Assembly (NCBI RefSeq): GCF_026410545.1
Contig: NZ_JAPMIT010000004.1
Coordinates: forward strand, 411,856 to 475,855
DNA length: 64,000 bases
Source: Microbacterium sp. STN6
Lineage (GTDB): Bacteria; Actinomycetota; Actinomycetes; Actinomycetales; Microbacteriaceae
Reading direction: 5' to 3'
Both the position numbers and the translations under genes were made by a program. This document shows, one piece after another, positions 16,252 through 25,501 of the stretch; position 1 is the first letter of the stretch, and every line of letters starts with the position of its first letter. The notes below the pieces were generated by a model. The model did not search any database. It saw nothing but the letters and a program-made list of their open reading frames with translations, and was not told the DNA's origin.

Positions 16252-17865
16252 ATGGGGAGCCAGAGACTAACGATCTTTCTGCTGACAACGGACGTAATGG
16301 AGCCGGGCGATGCCCTCGACACTGGCGGCGAGCAGCCCTTCACCGAGCAGGATGTCTCGGCGTCGGCGGGATTCAGTGGGATCTTCTATTCGAAATACAA
16401 CCAGCCTCGGTTTCCGGAGTGGGCGAAGTACGTCTCACCCGTTCTGGAATCGAATCTCGACGTGAGGACGGCCTCGGCATCAGGTCTCCTAATCCTGAAT
16501 GCTGCCGACCGCTACTTCGCGCTTAGCTTCGGGTTCGGACGCAGTTTCCTTGACCCGTCGAAGATCGAGCGCCGATTCGGGCTCAAAGTCGCGCTCAACC
16601 GCATCGATACCCAGCAGATCCGCAGTCTCGACACTAAGACCTTCGAGGACATGGTGGTCTCGAAGACTACGCAGACGAGCAAGAACGCCGAACTCTCAAA
16701 CTTCGGCGTTGATGCCGTTCGGGACCTTCTCCGCGCTGTCACTGGCAAGCCCTCCGATGAGTCTTTGGGGCGGACCATCACGGGATCGGATGCGCTCGTT
16801 CTCACCACGAAGCTCGCGGTGAAGGAGCTGCCGATTCTGCTCGCCGAACTGCTCGTTGCCTACGAGGATGACGCGTACAAGGCGCGCTTCGAGTGGATCG
16901 ACCACCTCGCCGAGGTGAAAGATCCAAGCAACATCGCGGCGCTCGATGCGCTGCTCGTCGTTCAGCTTCAGGCGGGCGACACAACGAGGACTCATCTCGC
17001 GATGCCGGAGAATTTCGGCTGGGACGAGATTTCCGGATTCAAGATCGGCGGAGCTGGCCGACGCCAGTTCGAAGACCTCGACCTCGACGAGTATCTTGAG
17101 GTACTCGGCGACGAACGAGGCGACCTCAGCCTGGAGCACCTCAAGTCTCGCCGAGTACAGGTGGGGTGGATCAAGTCGGGTAATTTCGACACCCGCTGGA
17201 GCCTCTATAACGCACTGGTCTCGGAGCAAGACTTCGATGGCAAGCTCTTCGCGCTGATCGAAGGCCGATGGTTCGAAGTCGCAGCGACGCTGGTTTCGGC
17301 GGTTGACAATTACCTCGAATCCCTGCCCGAAGCCGAGACCACGCTGCCGCCCGCATACAGGAGTGAAAGCGAAGGCGCCTACAACGAACGAGTCGCAAGA
17401 CAGTCGGCCGACCTGCTCCTACTCGATAAGCAGCTTGCTCGCGCTGCGGACGCCACAAGCTCCATCGAGTTCTGCGACCTTCTGTCGGTGGGTGCTGAGC
17501 TCATCCATGTCAAGCGCAAGTCGCGGTCGGCCACGCGTAGCCATCTCTTTGCCCAGGGCAACATCTCAGCTAACACTCTCATTGGAGACGGTGCGTTCCG
17601 AGATTCCGTGCGCTTGCAACTCGGCGAGATTGCGGGTGAAGATTCGGCCCGATGGCTCGAGCTCGTTCCGGGCTCCGACGGCCGGCCTGACAGGGCACGC
17701 TATACGGTGCATTTCGCGGTCTTGACGAACTCCAAGGGAACTGGCGCTGGTTGGCTGCCGTTCTTCAGCAAGCTCAACCTTATGCAGACAGCCAAACAGA
17801 TACAGAGCCTCGGCCCAACTGTCGTTGTCTCGCGGGTGCCCGTCGAAACAGTGCCGTCGATGTAG
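16252..17865 (+). CDS. TIGR04141/DUF6119-like sporadically distributed protein
   Basis: A 537-residue protein. Features that fit the TIGR04141/DUF6119 family are its N-terminal strand region (RLTIFLLTTD), the central FALSFGFGR and the late block EFCDLLSVGAELIHVKRKSRS followed by SHLFAQGNISANTL. The family occurs patchily in mobile and defence loci and its biochemical role is not settled. The ATG at 16252 follows AAGGGGCGG. It lies between the helicase and the methylase, so it probably belongs to the same system; substrate recognition or toxin activity are possibilities that cannot be separated from sequence alone. Confidence 0.65.
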   Translation: MGSQRLTIFLLTTDVMEPGDALDTGGEQPFTEQDVSASAGFSGIFYSKYNQPRFPEWAKYVSPVLESNLDVRTASASGLLILNAADRYFALSFGFGRSFLDPSKIERRFGLKVALNRIDTQQIRSLDTKTFEDMVVSKTTQTSKNAELSNFGVDAVRDLLRAVTGKPSDESLGRTITGSDALVLTTKLAVKELPILLAELLVAYEDDAYKARFEWIDHLAEVKDPSNIAALDALLVVQLQAGDTTRTHLAMPENFGWDEISGFKIGGAGRRQFEDLDLDEYLEVLGDERGDLSLEHLKSRRVQVGWIKSGNFDTRWSLYNALVSEQDFDGKLFALIEGRWFEVAATLVSAVDNYLESLPEAETTLPPAYRSESEGAYNERVARQSADLLLLDKQLARAADATSSIEFCDLLSVGAELIHVKRKSRSATRSHLFAQGNISANTLIGDGAFRDSVRLQLGEIAGEDSARWLELVPGSDGRPDRARYTVHFAVLTNSKGTGAGWLPFFSKLNLMQTAKQIQSLGPTVVVSRVPVETVPSM

Positions 17866-17959
17866 CCGTCACCCCGGACCGCGCTGCGCTGTCCTACGCC
17901 GCCGGTAGGGTTGAAAGTCGCAGTATGACAAGCGTGAGAGCGCGTCTGAGAGGAGTCCA

Positions 17960-20791
17960 GTGGCAGTCAAGCGCAAGCTGATCGAGGTCTCGATCCCGCT
18001 CGACGAAATCAACAAGCAGTCGGCGCGCGAGAAGTCGATCCGTCATGGCCACCCGAGCACGCTCCACCTGTGGTGGGCGCGTCGACCCCTGGCGACGGCG
18101 CGAGCGGTGCTGTTCGCGCAGCTCGTGGACGACCCTTCGGTACGAGAAGACGAGTTTCTCGCCGAGGCTCGCGAGCGGGGCTACGAGGACCCCGAAGGCT
18201 GGGCCGGCCACCGCATCAAGGAGGAACGCGAACGACTGTTCGACCTCATCACGCGCATGGTCGATTGGGATAATTTGGGTGATGAGGCGCTGTTCGACGC
18301 CGTGCGCGCCGAGATTCTGAAGTCCACGAATGGCAACCCGCCTGCGATCCTCGACCCGTTCGCCGGAGGTGGCACCATCCCACTGGAGGCCCAGCGCCTC
18401 GGCTTGGAATCCCACGCGAGCGACCTTAACCCGGTAGCGGTCCTCATCAACAAGGCGCTCATTGAGATTCCCCCGAAGTTCGCGGGACGCGAGCCGGTGT
18501 TCACTGGCGCAGCTGACACGCGTACGGACTGGCCGAAGGCGACTGGCCTTGCGGAAGACGTGCGTAGGTATGGCCACTGGATGCGCGATGAGGCGCAGAA
18601 GCGCATCGGTCACCTCTACCCGAAGGCGAAGCTGCCGGGCGGCGGGGAGGCCAACGTGATCGCCTGGATCTGGGCGCGGACCGTCACCTGCCCGAACCCC
18701 GCGTGCGGCATCGAGATGCCGCTCGTGCGCACGTGGTGGCTCGGCAAGAAGAAGGGCAAGGAAGCCTACGTCGTGCCGCGGGTAATTGAGGGACGGGTAG
18801 AGTTCGGGATCGGACACGATGCAAACGCCGGCCCGACAGGGGACGCTGACGGCACCATGTCGGGCCGGAAGGGTGCGGTGTGTGTTTCTTGTGCAACCGC
18901 CGTCTCGACCGACTTCATCAAGGGCGAGGGACTAGCGGGTCGTCTTGGAACCGCCCTCATAGCGACCGTAGCTGAGGGGAATCGTCAGCGGATTTACGTC
19001 GCTCCTTCCGAGGAACAAAGAATGGCAGCGGACGTCGCAAGGCCGCACGATGTGCCGGATCAGAAGCTCGGCAATGATCCCCGCAACTTGTGGACACCGT
19101 CATACGGACTTGACTCTTTCGACTCGCTGTTCACGAATCGGCAATTGACGGCTCTCACGACATTTAGCGACCTCGTCGTAGAGGCGCGTCAGCGAGTACT
19201 CGCTGACGCCCGCGCAGCAGGTCTGCCTGACGGCGTCCGCCTTGAGCAGGGGGGTGGCGGTGCGGAAGCCTACGCCGACGCGGTCGCTACCTATCTCGGG
19301 TTTGCCGTGTCCAGAATGACCGACTACCAATCCAGCTTGTCGACATGGGCGAATCAGCCTCAGATGGAGATCGTCGCTCACGTCTTCACCCGTCAGGCCT
19401 TGCCTATGGCTTGGGACTTCGCAGAGGGGAATCCACTCGGTAGTTCGTCAGGCGGGTTGTCGATCATGGTTCGTGCGGTGACTCGAGTCATCGACGTTCT
19501 TCCTGCAAGCGCAACCTCAGTTGTCACACAAGCAGATGCCGCGTCGCGACCACTCGCAGGCCTGGTGACAACTGATCCGCCGTACTACGACAACATCAGC
19601 TACTCGGATCTATCAGACTTCTTCTACGTCTGGTTGCGACGATCTCTACGCGATATTCATCCAGTACTGCTCGGAACCATGCTTGTGCCCAAGGCTGAAG
19701 AACTGGTGGCCAACCCATATCGGCAAGGCGGTGCGGACGGGGCGAAGAAGTTCTTTGAAGTTGGCTTTGAATCCGTTTTTCGGCACGCCCGTGACTCGGC
19801 AGGGGATGAATTCCCCATCGCTGTGTATTACGCATTCAAGCAGGCGGAGTCCGATGTCCTGGGTCAGGCATCTACCGGATGGGAGACCATCTTGGGCTCG
19901 ATGGTGCGCGCCGGGTGGACGGTGACGGCCACATGGCCCGTTCGGTCCGAACGTGCTGGTCGGATGACGAGCATCGGCACCAACGCTCTTGCATCCTCGG
20001 TTGTGCTTGCGCTCCGCCCCCGCCCCGACGACGCAACGATTACCGACCGGCGTGGCTTCATCGCGGCGATGAAGGGCGAACTTGGGCCGGCACTCCGCGA
20101 GCTCCAGCAAGGCGGGATCGCACCAGTTGATCTCCCGCAGTCGGCCATCGGGCCTGGCATGGCCGTCTTCTCGCGATACGCGAAAGTCATTGAGTCGGAC
20201 GGATCGGAAATGTCGGTGCGTTCGGCTCTCGCGCGCATAAATGAGGTGCTCGACGAGTTGCTGACCGAGCAGGAAGGCGACTTCGACCCGACCACCCGTT
20301 TCGCCATAGCCTGGTATCGAAGCAACGGTTACGACGCAGGGGCGTTCGGTGACGCCGAAAACCTAGCTCGCGCGCGCGCCACGGCTGTCTCGGCGATGGA
20401 GCGCGAGGGCATCCTGAGCGCACGTGCCGGCAAGGTGGAGCTCTACCGCCCGACCGATCTGCCGGACGACTACGACGTAGCCTCCGACCAGCACACGTCC
20501 GCTTGGGAAGCACTTCAGCACACGATCCGTATCCAGGAGACGACTGGCATCCCAGCTGCGGGGGCATTCCTACATAACGCAAGCCGACGATCCGACGGCG
20601 CGGTTGACCTCGACCTCGTGAAGGAACTGGCGTACCTGCTGTTCCAGGTCGCCGAGAAGAACGGCTGGACGAAAGACGCCATCTCGTTCAACGGCATTGC
20701 CACATCGTGGTCGGAGCTACTCGACTCTAGGCGGTTGGCTGTGCCAGTCAGCACCGCGGCGACGCTCGACTTCCAAGCGCTTGATGACTGA
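17960..20791 (+). CDS. DUF1156 DNA methyltransferase
   Basis: A 943-residue amino-methyltransferase for DNA (N6-adenine or N4-cytosine). The N-terminus matches DUF1156: EVSIPLDEINKQSAREKSI and STLHLWWARRPLATARAV. The AdoMet motif is ILDPFAGGGTIPLEAQ (about 130-145) and the catalytic motif is TTDPPYYDNISYSDL (about 536-550). A four-Cys cluster (CPNPACG and CVSC) between them resembles an inserted zinc ribbon. The GTG at 17960 follows AGAGGAG. In methylase-helicase defence cassettes this enzyme marks host DNA as self. It overlaps the next gene by 8 bases. Confidence 0.9.
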   Translation: MAVKRKLIEVSIPLDEINKQSAREKSIRHGHPSTLHLWWARRPLATARAVLFAQLVDDPSVREDEFLAEARERGYEDPEGWAGHRIKEERERLFDLITRMVDWDNLGDEALFDAVRAEILKSTNGNPPAILDPFAGGGTIPLEAQRLGLESHASDLNPVAVLINKALIEIPPKFAGREPVFTGAADTRTDWPKATGLAEDVRRYGHWMRDEAQKRIGHLYPKAKLPGGGEANVIAWIWARTVTCPNPACGIEMPLVRTWWLGKKKGKEAYVVPRVIEGRVEFGIGHDANAGPTGDADGTMSGRKGAVCVSCATAVSTDFIKGEGLAGRLGTALIATVAEGNRQRIYVAPSEEQRMAADVARPHDVPDQKLGNDPRNLWTPSYGLDSFDSLFTNRQLTALTTFSDLVVEARQRVLADARAAGLPDGVRLEQGGGGAEAYADAVATYLGFAVSRMTDYQSSLSTWANQPQMEIVAHVFTRQALPMAWDFAEGNPLGSSSGGLSIMVRAVTRVIDVLPASATSVVTQADAASRPLAGLVTTDPPYYDNISYSDLSDFFYVWLRRSLRDIHPVLLGTMLVPKAEELVANPYRQGGADGAKKFFEVGFESVFRHARDSAGDEFPIAVYYAFKQAESDVLGQASTGWETILGSMVRAGWTVTATWPVRSERAGRMTSIGTNALASSVVLALRPRPDDATITDRRGFIAAMKGELGPALRELQQGGIAPVDLPQSAIGPGMAVFSRYAKVIESDGSEMSVRSALARINEVLDELLTEQEGDFDPTTRFAIAWYRSNGYDAGAFGDAENLARARATAVSAMEREGILSARAGKVELYRPTDLPDDYDVASDQHTSAWEALQHTIRIQETTGIPAAGAFLHNASRRSDGAVDLDLVKELAYLLFQVAEKNGWTKDAISFNGIATSWSELLDSRRLAVPVSTAATLDFQALDD

Positions 20792-21710
20792 GCCCCGCAA
20801 TCTGCTCAAGGGCTGGTGCGCCGTCGGTCGGTCCTTCCCGGAAGGTCTGCGAGCGTTCGGGAACGGCCCGCGTATCCGGAGCCTCGATGCGCATCTCAAG
20901 TCGCTGACCGGGCTGCGTTCCGGCGAACTTGAGGCGGCATGGGCGCTCGCCGCGCACACGAGGCTTTGGCCGGAGCCGCGCGACGGTGCCGAGGCAGGTC
21001 AGCGTCTGGTCGACTTCGTGCTCTGGGGAGAGGGCGACTACCTGGAGGCCGCCGAGGTCATGCAGACGACCGATCCGGAGTTCATGCGGCGGCTCGTCAC
21101 GATGAGCGATCGCATCGTTCCGGCCATCCACGCGGCGTACAGCGGAACCCACCCCTGGGGGCTCCAGTTCGAGCGTTTCATCGAGCTGCCGTCGAGCCAG
21201 CGCGATCTCCAACAGCGGGCATCCGTCTGGGCAGGGCTGCTTGGGAGCGCCGACCCGGAGGTGGGAACAGTCGAGCTGGGGTCGGGGCTGAGCGCCTGGC
21301 CGCTAAGCGATGAGAGGCCCGCTGGCGTGTACTTCAGCAGCGCCAACGCAGAGATCGCCGAGCGCCCCGAGACGCCCTACCTGGACCGGCTCTCCGAGTA
21401 CCTGGCCACTGACGGGAACATCGCCCGACATGTCGAAAAGCTGCGCGCCGAGAGCGCAACGCTCGCCGCTCCCAGGAGCCATCTCTATCTCCCGATCGCC
21501 GGGAGCGGTGAGAACGGTGACCTGCTGGCGCTGTCGCCGAGCCTCTTCACCTGGGGTACGTTCACGCCAATCGATGGCGTCACTGACCTCTGGCTTGCGA
21601 ACGGCCTCGACGTATTCCATTGGTCGGTCGAAACAGGCTGGGTTTATCACCCGGATACCGACGAGGGCGCCGAAAGTGCTCGCGCACATGTCGCGGGGCC
21701 GAACTCCTAG
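20784..21710 (+). CDS. Unrecognised component of the methylase-helicase operon
   Basis: A 308-residue soluble protein with no family I recognise. The start is the ATG at 20784, which overlaps the methylase stop by 8 bases, a sign of translational coupling. The protein has Trp-rich stretches (KGWCAVGR, HPWGLQFERFIELP, FTWGTFTPIDGVTDLW) and no Cys cluster, P-loop or membrane segment. It sits where DUF3780-type or other accessory proteins occur in related DUF1156/DUF499 cassettes, but it is longer than DUF3780 and the similarity is not evident. Its coupling to the methylase suggests a specificity or partner role. Confidence 0.65.
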   Translation: MTEPRNLLKGWCAVGRSFPEGLRAFGNGPRIRSLDAHLKSLTGLRSGELEAAWALAAHTRLWPEPRDGAEAGQRLVDFVLWGEGDYLEAAEVMQTTDPEFMRRLVTMSDRIVPAIHAAYSGTHPWGLQFERFIELPSSQRDLQQRASVWAGLLGSADPEVGTVELGSGLSAWPLSDERPAGVYFSSANAEIAERPETPYLDRLSEYLATDGNIARHVEKLRAESATLAAPRSHLYLPIAGSGENGDLLALSPSLFTWGTFTPIDGVTDLWLANGLDVFHWSVETGWVYHPDTDEGAESARAHVAGPNS

Positions 21711-21792
21711 CCTCGCGCCACGCCGACGGCGAGCCCTGCGTCCGCCAGAAGTCTTCTGGCCTCGGTAGCCTAGGAAACCAGGAGGCTTTCAA

Positions 21793-24700
21793 GTGGCGAC
21801 ATCAAATCGTGACCGCATTGGACGGATGTTCGAGATTCTGGCGGAGGCGCTCGACCCATTCATCGCGGAGGTGCTGGAGCCGCAGATCGGGGAGTCCGAC
21901 TGGGCGCTGGTGGTCAAGCTCGCCGACGAAGAAAAGGGCATTTCTGGCAAGGCATACAGCCGGGAAGATCCTGCTTTGCAGCTTCGGATGCTCACCGAGG
22001 GCCTCACCGGTCGTGTGAAGAAAGGCTGGTACCCGTTCAAGGGCGCGGTCACGCGCGAGCACGAGGCATATGCGAGCTTGCTGCGCGAGACGCGAAATCA
22101 GTGGGCGCACAACGCCTCGTTCGATGATGACGCGGCGCTGCGGGCGCTCGACTACGCCCGGCTGCTGCTGGCCGCGGTGGGGCAGGCGTATGCGGCTGAC
22201 AAGGTGGACGCGATCCGGCTCGACCTGCGACGCATCGCGACTGACAAGCAAGACACGCGGGCGCTGAAGTCGTCGACGGTGGTGCCCGGTGCGTCGGGGC
22301 TAGCCCCCTGGCGGCAGGTGCTGAAGCCGCGCGACGAGGTAGCCACAGGCAACTTCCAGTCGAGCGAGTTCGCCGCTGACCTCTACAAGGTCGCTCGCGA
22401 CCCGGCGGCGACCAGCGGGGAGTATTCCAACCCGGCACGGTTCTTCGCTCGCACGTACCTCACGGAAGGTCTGCGCGACCTGGTCGGCCGCGCGGTCAAG
22501 CGACTGGCCGGGGACACGAACGCCTCGCCCGTGGTGAACCTTCAGACCAACTTCGGCGGCGGCAAGTCCCACTCGATGCTTGCGCTATGGCACCTGGCCG
22601 GCGGTCTGCCGCTCGCTAAGTTCCCGCAGGAGGCTCAAGAGCTGCTGACGGCCAATGGCTACCCTGCGGAGGGCATCACCGCTAGCCGGGTCGCGCTCGT
22701 CGGCAACCACTTCGCACCGCAGGGTGAGACGAAGGACGACGGCACCCGCGTGAACACGCTGTGGGGTGAGCTGGCTTGGCAGCTCGGCGGGCGTGAGGCG
22801 TATGAGATCGTGCGCGAACACGACGAAAAGCGTACGAACCCCGGGGGAGACCTGCACGTACTGCTGGCAAAGTACGCGCCCGCCGTTATCCTGATCGACG
22901 AGTGGGTCGCCTACGCCCGGCAGCTCTACGGCCGCGAGGATCTCGCGGGCGGCACCTTCGACACCCAATTCACCTTCGCCCAGTCGCTGACAGAGGCCGC
23001 GAAGTCGACCCCCGGCGTGCTGCTGGCAATCTCGATCCCTGCGTCGCACGACGGCGACGACAGCGGCGAAGTCGCGGGCGCGGCCGAGGAAGTCGGCGGA
23101 TCGAACGGCATGGAGGCGCTCAAGCGTCTTCAGAACGTCGTGCGTCGGGTGGCGGACCAGTGGCGGCCGGCCTCGAGCGACGAAGCGTACCGGATCGTGA
23201 AGCAGCGCCTGTTCGAGTCGGAGGACGCGCAGGCGCTCGCTCAGATCGCCGCGACCGCGAAGGCGTTCAGCGACTTCTACCAGGTCAACGGGGGGGAGTT
23301 CCCGAAAGAGGCCCGCGACCCGCAGTACGCGCGGCGCATCCAGCAGACCTACCCTCTGCATCCGGAGCTGTTCGACCGGCTCTACGAGGACTGGTCGTCG
23401 CTGGAGCGGTTCCAGCGCACCCGAGGCGTGCTACGGCTGATGAACGCCGTCATCCACGCGCTGTGGGTCGGCGAAGACCAGGGACCGCTGATCCTTCCCG
23501 GCTCGATCCCGCTGTCGGTCGCCTCGGTGAACGCCGAGCTGACGCAGTACCTCCAGGACTCATGGAAGGCCGTCATCGACGCCGACGTGGACGGCGCCAA
23601 CTCCGAACCCGCCCGCATCGACAGCGACAAACCGGTGCTCGGCCAGCGGTCGGTGACCAAGCGTCTAGCCCGCACTGTCTTCTTCGGCGCGGCACCGACC
23701 ATCGGCACCGCCCACAAGGGCATCGATACACAGCGGGTGTTCATCGGCACAGCCGTCCCCGGCGACGTCGTCGGAAACTTCCACTCCGCGCTCACCCAGC
23801 TCGGCGACCGGACGACCTACTACTACTCGTCCGCGGGCAAGCACTGGTACGACACCCACGCAAACATCACCCGCCGTGCGAAGGACGCCGCCGAGGCGCT
23901 GCACCCCGAGGATGTGTGGGCCGAGATCGTGAAGCGGCTGCGCGGCGAGGAACGCGCACGGTCGGACTTCGCAGGCGTCCACGTCGGCCCGACCGACTCC
24001 GGCGACATCCCCGACACCGATCAGGCCCGGCTCGTCATTCTGCACCCGAGGTTCCCTCACCGCCGCAAAAAGGGCGACTCGCCCGCGCACGACTTCGCCC
24101 AGCAGGCGACCGAGCGGCGCGGCACGGCGAATCGGGTGAACCGCAACATGGTTGTGTTCCTCGCGCCCGACGAGGAGCGCCTGGCCGAACTCGACCAATC
24201 CGTTCGCTCGTACCTGGCGTGGAAGGAGATCGCGGAGAAGGCGAACGAGCTGAACCTCACGCCGCAACAGCTCGCCCAGGCCACGGACAAGCGCGACCAG
24301 TTCGGCCGCACCGTCGATGACCGTCTCGCGTTGACCTACCAGTGGGTGCTCAACCCCGTCGCACCCGACCCCGGCTCGCCTTTCGAGCTGGAAGAGGTCA
24401 AGGCCGAGGGGCAGGCGGGCTCGCTCGCCGAGCGCGTCGGCAAGAAGCTCGGCAGCGCGGGCGCGTACTCGACCCAGCACGCCGCACGCTCGATCCGGCT
24501 CGCGCTCGACACGAAGGTGCCCGCAGCCTGGTCGGCGGGCCACATAACAGTCGGCGACCTGTGGAGCCTATACGCGCAGTACCCCTACATGCCGCGCTTG
24601 CGCTCCCGCGAAGTGCTCATCGACGCCATCGACAACCAGCCGCTGCTATGGCAGAGCGAGAGCTTCGCCCTCGCCGACCGCTACGACAACGCGACCGACC

Positions 24701-25161
24701 GCTACAGCGGCCTCTGGCTACCCGGCGACACAGGACGCGCCCCCATCACCGACGCCACCCTGATCGTCAAGCCCGCCCCCGCCGAAGCGCAGCGCGCCGA
24801 GGATGTCGCGGCGACGACGACCAGCATTGCATCCGAAGCTGGGGGGGACGCTCCCGCGACGGCCGAGGCAAGAGCGGCCTCACCGGGTGGCAACGCGACG
24901 GCTACACCCACCCCGGCGAAGAAGCCTTCGTCGACCCGGTACGTCGGCAGCGCACCAATCAACGCTGAACGCTACTCCGCGGACTTCGCCAAGATCGCCA
25001 CCGAGGTACTCGCCAATCTCGCCGCATCCGGCGCGAAGCTCACTATCTCGCTCTCCATCGATGCCGTGCACTCCGACGGTTTCACCGAGCAGCAGCTCCG
25101 CACCATCAGGGAGAACGCCACCACGCTGAAGTTCACGACCAACGAGTTCGAGGCGGAGTAA
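21793..25161 (+). CDS. DUF499 ATPase with N-terminal Swt1-like HEPN domain
   Basis: A 1122-residue protein. The first 145 residues form a helical HEPN-type domain with ETRNQWAHN (about 97-105; the R-x4-H ribonuclease signature). The DUF499 AAA+-like ATPase follows: NFGGGKSHSM (Walker A, about 253-262), AVILIDEWVAYARQLYG (Walker B, about 364-380). The C-terminus is Ala/Thr/Pro-rich with a final domain ending KFTTNEFEAE. The GTG at 21793 is 82 bases after the previous gene and AGGAGG lies just upstream. In DUF1156/DUF499 cassettes the ATPase is thought to sense or process foreign DNA; the HEPN domain suggests RNA cleavage as an effector, which is inference. It is the last gene of the operon and of the island. 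Confidence 0.85.
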   Translation: MATSNRDRIGRMFEILAEALDPFIAEVLEPQIGESDWALVVKLADEEKGISGKAYSREDPALQLRMLTEGLTGRVKKGWYPFKGAVTREHEAYASLLRETRNQWAHNASFDDDAALRALDYARLLLAAVGQAYAADKVDAIRLDLRRIATDKQDTRALKSSTVVPGASGLAPWRQVLKPRDEVATGNFQSSEFAADLYKVARDPAATSGEYSNPARFFARTYLTEGLRDLVGRAVKRLAGDTNASPVVNLQTNFGGGKSHSMLALWHLAGGLPLAKFPQEAQELLTANGYPAEGITASRVALVGNHFAPQGETKDDGTRVNTLWGELAWQLGGREAYEIVREHDEKRTNPGGDLHVLLAKYAPAVILIDEWVAYARQLYGREDLAGGTFDTQFTFAQSLTEAAKSTPGVLLAISIPASHDGDDSGEVAGAAEEVGGSNGMEALKRLQNVVRRVADQWRPASSDEAYRIVKQRLFESEDAQALAQIAATAKAFSDFYQVNGGEFPKEARDPQYARRIQQTYPLHPELFDRLYEDWSSLERFQRTRGVLRLMNAVIHALWVGEDQGPLILPGSIPLSVASVNAELTQYLQDSWKAVIDADVDGANSEPARIDSDKPVLGQRSVTKRLARTVFFGAAPTIGTAHKGIDTQRVFIGTAVPGDVVGNFHSALTQLGDRTTYYYSSAGKHWYDTHANITRRAKDAAEALHPEDVWAEIVKRLRGEERARSDFAGVHVGPTDSGDIPDTDQARLVILHPRFPHRRKKGDSPAHDFAQQATERRGTANRVNRNMVVFLAPDEERLAELDQSVRSYLAWKEIAEKANELNLTPQQLAQATDKRDQFGRTVDDRLALTYQWVLNPVAPDPGSPFELEEVKAEGQAGSLAERVGKKLGSAGAYSTQHAARSIRLALDTKVPAAWSAGHITVGDLWSLYAQYPYMPRLRSREVLIDAIDNQPLLWQSESFALADRYDNATDRYSGLWLPGDTGRAPITDATLIVKPAPAEAQRAEDVAATTTSIASEAGGDAPATAEARAASPGGNATATPTPAKKPSSTRYVGSAPINAERYSADFAKIATEVLANLAASGAKLTISLSIDAVHSDGFTEQQLRTIRENATTLKFTTNEFEAE

Positions 25162-25187
25162 CGATCGACGTCAGACAGCCTGCTCGT

Positions 25188-25212
25188 CGGGGGCCGGGAG
25201 CTAGCGCCCCCG
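25188..25212 (+). terminator. Possible terminator after the DUF499 gene
   Basis: Arms CGGGGGC (25188-25194) and GCCCCCG (25206-25212) enclose an 11-base loop, 26 bases after the DUF499 stop. No T tract follows, so it is a weak candidate. Confidence 0.45.
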
Positions 25213-25304
25213 GCGAAGAGGCGTTGGCGATCCGAGTCGGTGGGGTCGCACATGAGTTGGGGCCGACGTTTAGGAGGCCAAGGAGAACCAGTAGACCGAT
25301 ACGC

Positions 25305-25351
25305 TTAAGCGGAGCTCGACGTCCCGAGACATCACATTAAGCGGAGCTCGA
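25305..25351 (+). repeat. 15-bp direct repeat pair near attR
   Basis: TTAAGCGGAGCTCGA occurs at 25305-25319 and again at 25337-25351, 32 bases apart (about three helical turns). Phased direct repeats next to the arm iterons suggest binding sites for an excisionase or other recombination accessory protein. No partner copy was seen at the left end. Confidence 0.55.
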
Positions 25352-25361
25352 TGAATTCCGT

Positions 25362-25394
25362 TTTTGCCCACAATTTGCCCACAATTTGCCCACA
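25362..25394 (+). repeat. Right arm iterons, 3 x 11 bp
   Basis: Three head-to-tail copies of (A/T)TTTGCCCACA lie 107 bases inside attR, in the same orientation as the two copies at 1104-1125. Together with those they would flank the core in the circular form, as integrase arm sites do. Confidence 0.65.
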
Positions 25395-25501
25395 ATCGGG
25401 TGAGTTCCTATGTGATCGCAGTCATCTCCATGGGGTCGTAAAGCGCGGAATTCCGCGGATTTTGGCATCACTGCGGCGGCGCTTAAAGGGTGGTCGCAGT
25501 T

